From NCBI GenBank assembly GCA_022786965.1, contig JALFXH010000128.1, positions 1 through 56,182 of the forward strand: a DNA stretch of 56,182 bases, written 5' to 3'. Below the pieces are notes generated by a model. The model did no database searches. It saw only the letters and a list, made by a program, of their open reading frames with translations, and was not told where the DNA came from. This document shows positions 8,984-16,221 of the stretch, one piece after another (the stretch's first letter is position 1; the number at the start of each line of letters is the position of its first letter). The position numbers and the translations under genes are program-made. Source of the stretch: Clostridiales bacterium (GTDB lineage: Bacteria > Bacillota > Clostridia > Oscillospirales > Oscillospiraceae).

Positions 8984-9001
8984 ACTTATCCCGGGATAAG
9001 T
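8984..9001. promoter_or_regulatory. Perfect 18-bp palindrome in the hyd leader (candidate operator)
   Basis: ACTTATCCCGGGATAAGT is a perfect inverted repeat lying between the predicted transcription start and the hydC ribosome site. It does not match the Rex consensus (TTGTGAA...TTCACAA). A redox- or Fe-S-responsive repressor site is plausible, but the regulator is unknown. Confidence 0.55.
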
Positions 9002-9022
9002 GCTTTTCGAATCGCCCAAAAT

Positions 9023-9048
9023 ATTATAGCAAAGAAACGGGTTTCTTT
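9023..9048 (-). promoter_or_regulatory. hyd operon -10 box with palindrome in the spacer
   Basis: On the minus strand TATAAT is at 9028-9023. Directly upstream, filling the -10/-35 spacer, is the inverted repeat AAAGAAAC-GG-GTTTCTTT (9031-9048). No good -35 box is visible at 17 bp, so an activator or repressor acting at the palindrome is likely. Confidence 0.6.
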
Positions 9049-9109
9049 CCATGAATGTATCTTCCAGAATTATATGGATTTTTTTGTACAATTTGGATAT
9101 AAAAGCAGA

Positions 9110-9137
9110 AAAAGAACCTCCCACAGGTGGTTCTTTT
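9110..9137 (-). terminator. Candidate terminator, minus strand
   Basis: The hairpin AAAAGAACC...GGTTCTTTT has an inner CC/GG pair and is followed on the minus strand by TTTTTCTGCTTTTAT. It would stop transcription coming from the VWA gene before it reaches the hyd promoter. Confidence 0.55.
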
Positions 9138-9169
9138 GCTACAAAAATATCGATTATGTCGTAAGACGG

Positions 9170-9604
9170 CGGGCCGCAGGGCGGCCTGCCAATGCGTTAC
9201 GAACCCGGGTGGTAATCGTTACACCATTGGGCCTGCTCGACAGGAACCGCTCAGTATATCGGCAAATTCTTCTTTAGCGGAACAATACCTTCCCCCGGGG
9301 GGAAGGTGCCCCCGAAGGGGGCGGATGAGGAACGGCGACAGCCTATGATGCGGAATTCAGTAAAAACAGAAAGCATCGCTCTCCAAATGGTACATTCTTT
9401 ACGAACTGCATTCATAATCGGTACATTTCGCCAATCCTCATCAGTCTCGCTACGCTCGACAGCTTCCCCCCGGGGGAAGCTATGGGCGCTCCCGCGCCAG
9501 TACAGCTAAATACTAATTTATTGAGTAGTTCCGGTCGAGGGGCCCAGAGGATGTTCGTCAACCACCCAGCGTGCGTAACGCATCAGCAGGCGGCCTTGCC
9601 GCCC
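9170..9604. repeat. Pair of ~44-bp imperfect inverted repeats enclosing a second element
   Basis: The segment 9170-9213 is the inverted, partly diverged copy of 9561-9604; both contain AATGCGTTACG or ATGCGTTACG and GGGTGGT. The right arm includes the last codons and stop of the VWA gene. The enclosed 350 bp hold the MITE-like element at 9287-9481 and no gene that I can support. Together with the hyd promoter and the 9110 terminator this accounts for the 620-bp gene-free stretch 8964-9582. Confidence 0.6.
9287..9481. repeat. 195-bp MITE-like element with hairpin ends
   Basis: The left end ACCTTCCCCCGGGGGGAAGG and the right end AGCTTCCCCCCGGGGGAAGC (9461-9481) are both hairpins. They are followed inward by inverted copies of a GATGAGG-containing segment, the right one holding CTCGCTACGCTCG, which is also seen in the element at 4652-4806. 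Confidence 0.7.
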
Positions 9605-10875
9605 ACCGTCAGTTTGCGGCAGGCGGCGGCCAGCTCCCGCAGCGTACTGCAGGAAACCATGGGGCACACCGCCGCCACGGTCTGGACGCTGCGCAGGTAC
9701 TGCCACTTGTTTTCGGGAATGGGGTTCAGAAACAGTACCCGTCCGGAGAGCCGTTTCGCCTCCGCCAGAGCCGCCAGCGCCCGGGGCTGGTCGATGGTCT
9801 TGGTGTCCGACAGAATCAGCAGGGTCGTCGCCGAATTCAGTACGGCGGGCTTTCGGGTGCACAGATACCCCAGCGCTGTGCCCAGGTCGGTGCCCTTGCC
9901 GTAGATGCCCGACTCCCGGACGAAGGCGCGGAACTGGTCCATGTTTTGCAGCTGAAAGGCGTCCGCTTCCGTGATGGTTTCCGAAAACAGAAAGGTCCGG
10001 GAATTGTCGGACACCTGATTCAGGCTCTGGATAAACCGCAGGGCAAACTCCGAAAACTGCACCATGGAGCCGGAAACGTCGCACAAAAGCACCAGGTGCT
10101 TCCGGTGGGCGCGCTTTTTCTTATAGCGCAGGTGGTAAAAGCTGCCGCCGGTTTCCATTCCCTTGCGGATGGTTCTGCGGAAATCCAGCTTTCCCGTGTG
10201 ACCCCCGGCCCGGCGGCGGGCGGACAGCTCGCCGTTAATCTGCCGGGCCACGGTCTGAATCAGTTCGATGGCCTTGGGAATTTCCGTATCCTTGAATTCC
10301 GAAATATCCCGGTAGAGGATGCCGATTTCCGGGTCCAGCTCCTGAGCGCCCAGCCCCGCATTTTCCAGAAGCATCTGCTGCTCCATCAGGGTCTTGGCGA
10401 AAACGGAGTGGATGAACTCGCTGTAAAGCTGGGGGTTCCGCTCGGCGGTGCCCCGGTACTTTTCCATAAAGGCCCGAAGCCGTTCCCGTGCTTCCTCGGG
10501 CATTGCGGCGTAGGTTTCCCGCTGCCGTTCATCCAAATCCATGGGCTTGCCGTTCAGCTGGAGTTCCTCCTCCGCTTCCTGCCGGTGCTGCTGCAGCTCC
10601 TTCTCCCGCTCCATCTGCTCCCTGGCCTGACGGCGCATGGCCTCCTCGGAGATGAAAAAGCCGTCAAAGGCCCGGTCAAAGGATATCTGTTCCTCCCGGG
10701 ATTTGGCGTAGATGGTACGCAGGGCGGTTTTTACCCGCTGCCGATCCGCAAGGCCCAGGGAAATCAGCAAGCGGCTGGCGTCCTCCGTTTCTTTCGGGCT
10801 GACACTTAAGCCCTCCATGCGCAGAATCCGGGAAAAGGCGGACAGTTTTTCCAGGTATACCTCCGGCTCACCCAT
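9583..10875 (-). CDS. VWA domain protein, CoxE-like, partner of MoxR ATPase
   Basis: A 430-residue cytosolic protein. A charged, Glu/Arg-rich helical region (about residues 70-220, with an 'RQEAEEELQ' coiled-coil look) precedes a CoxE-type von Willebrand factor A domain. Its MIDAS motif is intact ('DVSGSM' at about 267) and is followed by 'GKGTDLGTAL' and 'LILSDTKT'. VWA/MoxR pairs act as metal-dependent chaperones that assemble or activate enzyme complexes. The MoxR gene overlaps this one by 8 bp upstream, so the two are co-translated. The client is not evident; the neighbouring hydrogenase is one guess. The stop codon lies in an inverted-repeat arm. Confidence 0.88.
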   Translation of the reverse strand: MGEPEVYLEKLSAFSRILRMEGLSVSPKETEDASRLLISLGLADRQRVKTALRTIYAKSREEQISFDRAFDGFFISEEAMRRQAREQMEREKELQQHRQEAEEELQLNGKPMDLDERQRETYAAMPEEARERLRAFMEKYRGTAERNPQLYSEFIHSVFAKTLMEQQMLLENAGLGAQELDPEIGILYRDISEFKDTEIPKAIELIQTVARQINGELSARRRAGGHTGKLDFRRTIRKGMETGGSFYHLRYKKKRAHRKHLVLLCDVSGSMVQFSEFALRFIQSLNQVSDNSRTFLFSETITEADAFQLQNMDQFRAFVRESGIYGKGTDLGTALGYLCTRKPAVLNSATTLLILSDTKTIDQPRALAALAEAKRLSGRVLFLNPIPENKWQYLRSVQTVAAVCPMVSCSTLRELAAACRKLTVGGKAAC

Positions 10876-11770
10876 GGTGGTGCCCTCCGCAGCTGCCGCC
10901 GCAGGAGCAGGCGTGCTGGTGGGGTTCTTCGGCGTCCAGATCCATGGCGTTCAGGTCTTCATTGTTTTTCAGCACAAAGCCCGCGGTCTGCCGCAGAGCG
11001 TCGGGGGTCAGCTCCCGGATGCCGAGGGCATCCAGCGCCGCCGCCCAGTCCAGAGTCTCAGCGATGGAGGGCTTCTTAAGAATAATGTCATTGGAACGCA
11101 GCTTCTGTACTGCCAGCGCCACCTGGGCGCACAGCCGGTCGTCCACATGGGGAAGCTTGGCCCGCAGAATTGCCAGCTCCTTCTCCATATCGGGATATTC
11201 AATATAAAGGTAGGCGCAGCGGCGGCGCAGAGCCTCGCTCAGGGGCCGGGCCCGGTTGGAGGTCAGCACCACGAAGGGGATGGACTTGGCTTTCACCGTG
11301 CCGATTTCAGGGATGGTCACCTGCATTTCCGACAGCAGCTCCAGCAGGAAGGCTTCAAATTCCTCGTCCGCCTTATCAATTTCGTCAATCAGCAGCACCA
11401 CGGGTTTTTCCGAGCGGATGGACTGGAGCAGGGGCCGTTCCAGCAGGTATTCATCACTGAACAGCTGTCTGGTCAAACCGTCCCGGTCCTGCGCATTCAT
11501 GTTCACCTGAATGCTCAGCAGCTGCTTCTGGTAGTTCCACTCATACAGAGCCTTGCTCTCGTCCAGCCCCTCGTAGCATTGGAGCCGCACCAGGTCCCGG
11601 CCCAGAGCGGAGGCCATGACCTTGGCCACCGCGGTCTTGCCCACGCCCGCCGCGCCCTCGATGAGCAGAGGCCGCCCCAGCTGCAAAGCGACAAACAGCA
11701 CCGTGGCAAGGGTTTCATCGTAAATATACCGGGCTTCGTCCATTTGTGTTTTCAGTTCTTCATAGGTCAT
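10868..11770 (-). CDS. MoxR-family AAA+ ATPase with Cys/His-rich tail
   Basis: A 300-residue AAA+ ATPase of the MoxR group. Walker A is GAAGVGKTA at 39-47 and Walker B 'LLIDEIDKAD' is near 130; sensor/arginine-finger segments 'LTSNRARPLSEALRRRC' follow. It presumably remodels a target together with the VWA protein encoded next (8-bp overlap). The C-terminus ends in 'HQHACSCGGSCGGHHHG', a metal-binding-type tail that is not part of the MoxR fold. The start at 11770 has AAGGAGGAATTTTT upstream. Upstream in-frame starts lack a ribosome site. Confidence 0.9.
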   Translation of the reverse strand: MTYEELKTQMDEARYIYDETLATVLFVALQLGRPLLIEGAAGVGKTAVAKVMASALGRDLVRLQCYEGLDESKALYEWNYQKQLLSIQVNMNAQDRDGLTRQLFSDEYLLERPLLQSIRSEKPVVLLIDEIDKADEEFEAFLLELLSEMQVTIPEIGTVKAKSIPFVVLTSNRARPLSEALRRRCAYLYIEYPDMEKELAILRAKLPHVDDRLCAQVALAVQKLRSNDIILKKPSIAETLDWAAALDALGIRELTPDALRQTAGFVLKNNEDLNAMDLDAEEPHQHACSCGGSCGGHHHG

Positions 11771-11841
11771 AAAAATTCCTCCTTTTTTCTCAGTATACCA
11801 CATTCGCGCCGGTTTCGAAAGTAACAAAATCACACAAAGGG

Positions 11842-11870
11842 TTGTCATCTACTCACATAAATGTTATACT
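11842..11870 (+). promoter_or_regulatory. Promoter of the PHP-domain gene
   Basis: TTGTCA (11842-11847) and TATACT (11865-11870) are spaced by 17 bp. Transcription would begin near 11877, which argues against the ATG at 11880 as the start codon. Confidence 0.7.
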
Positions 11871-11900
11871 TGTCGAAAAATGTCGAGGTCGGTGATCGGT

Positions 11901-14441
11901 GTGAGAAAACGAGTATTCCCCATTCTGCTCTTGGTTTTGCTGTCCGCGGCAATCCTCCTCCCCGTCCGCGCGGAGGAGCTGCTCCTGATGGAAGAGGAGG
12001 ACGTGCCGTCCTCCGACCCCACCGTGCTGTCCATTGCCAAAGTGAATTTTCTGCCCTCCGGCATCCCCGGCGTCACCTTCCGGGGAACGGTGGTCTGGGC
12101 AGAGGAGGAAACCGTCATCGTCCAGGATGGGGACGACAGCATTTGGGCGTCCGTGCCGGAAACCCTCTCCCCAGGGAACGTGGTTCTGGTCAGCGGGCAG
12201 ACCGGGCAGGAGGTCTTTCTGGCAGAGGATGTGACGGTGGAGGGAACCGGGCCACTGCCCGCCATGGAAACCACTTTGCCGGAAGCGCCGGAGGGCGTTC
12301 GGGTTGCGCTTCGGCGCTGCGCGCTGTCGGTAGGGATTCTGACCCAGAACGGATACAGCGTGGAGTTACGCTCAGACGAGCCTTGCGAGGGTACGGCGGA
12401 TGTATACGGAATTCTGTTTGACGGCGTTCTCTGCGCCGACACCATCGTGCCCATGGAAAAACCCCGCCGGGAATGGACGGCGTACTTCGGCCTGCTGGAT
12501 GCCCACAGCAGCCTGTCCGATGGATTGGGTTCGGTTCAGGAGGCCTTTTCCTATGCCGCACAGGTGGCGGGACTGGACTTCTTCGCCGTGACAGACCACA
12601 GCGGTTCTCTGGACAGCGCCAAATGGGCTGTGGGAAAACAGGCTGCCGCCGGGGTGACAAACGATCACTTTGTGGGCATCTTCGGATATGAGATGACCTG
12701 GGGTGAAGACAAAATGGTGGGTCACATCAACACCTTCGGTACTGACAGCTGGCTGACGCCCAATCAGCCCGGCATGGACACGCTGGCCGGGTACTGTGCC
12801 ACCCTGGCAAAGCTGCCGGGACAGGTAAGCCAGTTCAACCACCCCGGCATTTACCTCGGCGACTTCGGAGGTTTCCGGGAATACGACCCAAGCTGTGACG
12901 TCGGCGTCCAGCTGCTTCAGGTGGAGGGCGAGGGCGGCGAGTCCTTCTATTCCTACTACATTCAGGCCCTGGACTACGGCTGGCATGTGGCCCCTACTGT
13001 CGGGCAGGACAACCACCACGGCAATTGGGGTGCCGATGGTCTGAGCCGGACAGCGGTGCTGGCCCAATCCCTGTCGGAAAACGCCCTCTATGAAGCCATG
13101 GCCGCCCGGCGGGTCTACGCCACTCAGGATCCGGACCTGTACATTGACTACCGACTGAACGGCAATCTCATGGGCGCCGTAATAGGTGTCACGGAGGGAC
13201 TGGAAGCCAGTGTCATTCTGGACGACCCCACGGACGGGCCGGAGGCGCTGGTGGAGGTCATCGGCTCCGGCGGGGCAGTGCTGGCATCCGGTTATATGGC
13301 TGACGGGGCGCTGACACTTCCCCTCCCCGACGGATTTCCCTATTATTTTCTGCGCGTCACCCAGCCAGACGGCGACGTAGCCGTGACGGCGCCCGTGTGG
13401 GTGGACGATTACACGGACATGGGCATCGAAGATTTTTCCGCCGACACAGACAGCCCCCTGGCCGGTCAGGGGATCACCCTGACGCTGGAGCTGTACAACC
13501 GGGAAGAGATCCCCCTGGAGGTAACCGGCGTTTCCCTGTACCGGGACGGAGAAAAGCTGGGAGATTTCACCGCCGCCGGGAATCTGCGCTATACCTTCCC
13601 ACTCCTGTGGGAGCATCCGGGGGAAGTCCGGCTGACAGCGGTGGTACTCGGCGCGGTAAATGGTGAAGAGCGATCCTATGAAGCAGAGCTGACACTGCGT
13701 TTCGGCGCCCCGAATCCGGTGGCAGCCTCCATCCGGCAGGCCCGGGACGGCAATCCCGGCACGGCCTTCGCCATTGAGGGCTATGCCACCTCCGGCAATA
13801 CCAATCCCAATGCCACTTTCCCGGACACAATCTATGTTCAGGACAACACCGGCGGCATTCCGGTGCGGGGTGACTTTCCCCGCACCATTCAGGTGGGCAC
13901 GCCCCTGGCAGTCACCGGCATTCTGCGGGACGAAATGGGGGAACGGTATCTGGAACTGACGGACTGCGCGATTCCGGACCGGACCATGTACCGCTATACG
14001 CCCCAGATCCTGAGCTGTCGGGAGGCCATGGATTACGCTCTCCGGGGCGGCAGCCTGGTGCAGACCGAGGGTACGGTGGTCTCGGTGACCTCCAGCGGAA
14101 AAGCTGTTTCCCGTTTCACCCTCCGGGACAGCCAGGGACAGGAAGCGGAAATTGTCATCGACCCGGAAATCCGCTCCGGGGCCTACGGTGTCAACGAGTT
14201 GGCGGAGGTGGTTCAGCCGGGAGAAACCGTCCGGGCTATCGGCCTTCTCTCCCGGGAGGAAACCGGCCAGCCGGTTCTGCGGGTGCGCAACTGCGACGAG
14301 GTGGTGGCCGTACCGACGGTTCCGGTCCCTGTCACGGTCACGACACCGGTTCCGCCTGCCGCGTCCGGGATTCCCGATGACAGCAATCCTCCCACCGGTG
14401 ACCGTCCGATTTGGTTCCTTTTTGCGGATTTCCTGCGGTAA
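11901..14441 (+). CDS. Secreted PHP-domain metallohydrolase (CehA/McbA-like)
   Basis: An 846-residue protein with an N-terminal signal peptide ('RVFPILLLVLLSAAILLPVRA'-type). A beta domain follows, then a PHP-type metallohydrolase domain at about 195-420. Metal-ligand motifs are 'DAHSSLSDG' (about 200), 'VTDHSGS' (about 231), 'FNHPG' (about 313) and 'GQDNHHGNWG' (about 370). The C-terminal half is beta-rich and contains OB-like domains ('TIYVQDNTGGIPVRG'). The substrate is unknown; relatives cleave phosphoester or carbamate bonds. The protein ends 'NPPTGDRPIWFLFADFLR', which resembles a shortened sortase signal. I choose GTG 11901, which has GGTGATC just upstream; ATG 11880 is almost at the transcription start. 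Confidence 0.78.
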   Translation: MRKRVFPILLLVLLSAAILLPVRAEELLLMEEEDVPSSDPTVLSIAKVNFLPSGIPGVTFRGTVVWAEEETVIVQDGDDSIWASVPETLSPGNVVLVSGQTGQEVFLAEDVTVEGTGPLPAMETTLPEAPEGVRVALRRCALSVGILTQNGYSVELRSDEPCEGTADVYGILFDGVLCADTIVPMEKPRREWTAYFGLLDAHSSLSDGLGSVQEAFSYAAQVAGLDFFAVTDHSGSLDSAKWAVGKQAAAGVTNDHFVGIFGYEMTWGEDKMVGHINTFGTDSWLTPNQPGMDTLAGYCATLAKLPGQVSQFNHPGIYLGDFGGFREYDPSCDVGVQLLQVEGEGGESFYSYYIQALDYGWHVAPTVGQDNHHGNWGADGLSRTAVLAQSLSENALYEAMAARRVYATQDPDLYIDYRLNGNLMGAVIGVTEGLEASVILDDPTDGPEALVEVIGSGGAVLASGYMADGALTLPLPDGFPYYFLRVTQPDGDVAVTAPVWVDDYTDMGIEDFSADTDSPLAGQGITLTLELYNREEIPLEVTGVSLYRDGEKLGDFTAAGNLRYTFPLLWEHPGEVRLTAVVLGAVNGEERSYEAELTLRFGAPNPVAASIRQARDGNPGTAFAIEGYATSGNTNPNATFPDTIYVQDNTGGIPVRGDFPRTIQVGTPLAVTGILRDEMGERYLELTDCAIPDRTMYRYTPQILSCREAMDYALRGGSLVQTEGTVVSVTSSGKAVSRFTLRDSQGQEAEIVIDPEIRSGAYGVNELAEVVQPGETVRAIGLLSREETGQPVLRVRNCDEVVAVPTVPVPVTVTTPVPPAASGIPDDSNPPTGDRPIWFLFADFLR

Positions 14442-14445
14442 ACGG

Positions 14446-14474
14446 TTGCATTTACGGGGAAAATGTGGTATGCT
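14446..14474 (+). promoter_or_regulatory. Promoter of the LRR/MBOAT operon
   Basis: TTGCAT (14446-14451), a 17-bp spacer and TATGCT (14469-14474) begin 4 bases after the preceding stop codon and lie 38 bp before the next start. Confidence 0.65.
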
Positions 14475-14511
14475 CTTCGGATGAAATGAAACCGAACCGG
14501 GAGGATTGGTC

Positions 14512-16185
14512 ATGAGCAAAAAAGTGGTTGTGATTCTGGCAGTCATCGTGCTGGTGCTGGCGCTGGTGGTGGCCGGAGCTGTGGGATTTCTATGGTATCG
14601 CAATACCCATGTGTTTGTGGAGGGCAAGGCCTACCGCATGGATGCCCAGACGCTGGACCTGCGGGGGGAGTCCATTTCGATAGAGCATTACAATCAGCTC
14701 CATGCCCTGCTGCCGGACTGTACGATTCTCTGGAGCGTACCCTTCCAGAGCGGAAGCACCCCCAGCGACATTGAATCGCTGACCATTACCGATCTGTCTG
14801 ACGAGGATATCGAACGGCTGGCGACCTACTTTCCGAACCTTAAGAAGGTGGACGCCCGTCAGTGCGACAATTATCTCATGCTGGAACGGCTTCAACAGCG
14901 GCTGCCGGATTTGGATGTGAACTACAGCGTGTCTCTGGGAGCAGCATCCTTTGCTCCGGATACCACCGAGTTGGCGCTGGGGCCGGAGGATTTTGAGCTG
15001 GACATCCTGAGGCAGAACCTCCCGCACCTGCCTCAGCTGACCTCCGTGACGCTCTGCCGGACGGAGCTGACGCTGGAACAGGTGGAGGCTCTGCGCGGGG
15101 ACTTCCCCAATATCACCTTCCAATATCAGGTGGAACTGCTGGGGCAGATTTACAAAGAGGACACCGCGGAGCTTGACCTGTCCGCCATGACCTCCGAGCA
15201 GGTGGATGAGGTTGTGAAGAAGCTCCCCATGCTGCCCGCGCTGGAAAAAATCGTTCTGACCGATGCCGAGGGCAACAGCCATCTGTCCAAGGAGGATGTG
15301 AAGGCCTTGCAGCAGGCCGCTCCCGATGTGGTTATTGATTACAGCTTCGACTTCTTCGGTACAAAGCTTTCCACCGCTGAGGAAGAGGTTCACATCAAAA
15401 ACGTAAAAATCGGCGACGAGGGGGAAGCCGAGGTGCGGGCGGCGCTGGATCTGCTTCCCAACTGCAAGCGCTTCGTGCTGGAAAACTGCCAGATTTCCAA
15501 CGAGGTCATGGCGAAGCTCCGGGACGACTACCGGGACCGCACCAAGGTGGTCTGGCGGGTCAGTATCGGCAGCGGTGCCACCTCCATGACCGATACCCAG
15601 ATTTTCCGCTCCACCTACTATCTGGTGGACAGCAACTGCGAAAACCTCAAGTACCTTGAAGATGTTCGGTTCATGGACATCGGCCACAATGAGTATCTGA
15701 AGGATTCCTCCTTCATTTCCGGCATGAAGAGCCTGGAATATGTGATTATTTCCGGCTCCATGATCAGCGATCTGAAGCCCTTCGCGAACTGCAAGAACCT
15801 GAAGGTGCTGGAAGCGGCCTTCTGCGAGTATATCTACAGCGCGGAAGGTCTGGAACAGTGTGAATCTCTGGAGCGGCTGAACATCAGCTATACCCACATC
15901 ACCGACCTGTCTCCGCTGGACAATCTGAATCTCGTAAACCTGTGCGCCATGTACGAGGGGAAATCCCGGGTGCCCCAGGATGAGCAGGAGCGGTTCCAGG
16001 CCCTGAAACCCGACTGCAAGATGACCTTTGTTGGCTCTCAGCCCTACGGCACCGCCTGGCGGTATGTTGAGGATAACCAGTTTGAGGATTGGTACGCCAC
16101 CATTCGCAGAGTATTCCGCTATGACAAGGACCCCGCCATTCCCAACAATGTGGGCTGGTACCTGCAAGACGAGTTGGATGAATAA
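14512..16185 (+). CDS. Membrane-anchored leucine-rich-repeat-like protein
   Basis: A 557-residue protein with one N-terminal membrane segment ('VVVILAVIVLVLALVVAGAV'), then an extracytoplasmic region made of irregular leucine-rich repeats. Examples are 'LPNCKRFVLENCQIS', 'MKSLEYVIISGSMISDLKPF' and 'CESLERLNISYTHITDLSPL'. The N-terminal part repeats a 'DLRGESIS...LPDCTILW' pattern. The function is unknown; LRRs usually bind protein or glycan. GGGAGGATTGGTC precedes the ATG. It is the first gene of a three-gene unit with an MBOAT acyltransferase and an AlgJ-like protein, which suggests a role at the cell surface linked to polysaccharide O-acylation. Confidence 0.75.
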   Translation: MSKKVVVILAVIVLVLALVVAGAVGFLWYRNTHVFVEGKAYRMDAQTLDLRGESISIEHYNQLHALLPDCTILWSVPFQSGSTPSDIESLTITDLSDEDIERLATYFPNLKKVDARQCDNYLMLERLQQRLPDLDVNYSVSLGAASFAPDTTELALGPEDFELDILRQNLPHLPQLTSVTLCRTELTLEQVEALRGDFPNITFQYQVELLGQIYKEDTAELDLSAMTSEQVDEVVKKLPMLPALEKIVLTDAEGNSHLSKEDVKALQQAAPDVVIDYSFDFFGTKLSTAEEEVHIKNVKIGDEGEAEVRAALDLLPNCKRFVLENCQISNEVMAKLRDDYRDRTKVVWRVSIGSGATSMTDTQIFRSTYYLVDSNCENLKYLEDVRFMDIGHNEYLKDSSFISGMKSLEYVIISGSMISDLKPFANCKNLKVLEAAFCEYIYSAEGLEQCESLERLNISYTHITDLSPLDNLNLVNLCAMYEGKSRVPQDEQERFQALKPDCKMTFVGSQPYGTAWRYVEDNQFEDWYATIRRVFRYDKDPAIPNNVGWYLQDELDE

Positions 16186-16190
16186 CCCAC

Positions 16191-16215
16191 TGCCGGCTGA
16201 TTGTTCCAGCCGGCA
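16191..16215 (+). other. Intercistronic stem-loop
   Basis: A 9-bp perfect stem TGCCGGCTG / CAGCCGGCA lies between the LRR gene stop and the MBOAT gene. There is no T tract, so it is more likely an mRNA processing or stability element than a terminator. Confidence 0.55.
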
Positions 16216-16221
16216 GCATCC

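Noticed and set aside
8964-9130. Rex-binding site in front of the hydrogenase genes
   Set aside because: Neither palindrome has the TTGTGAA/TTCACAA half-sites, so I list them as operators of unknown proteins.
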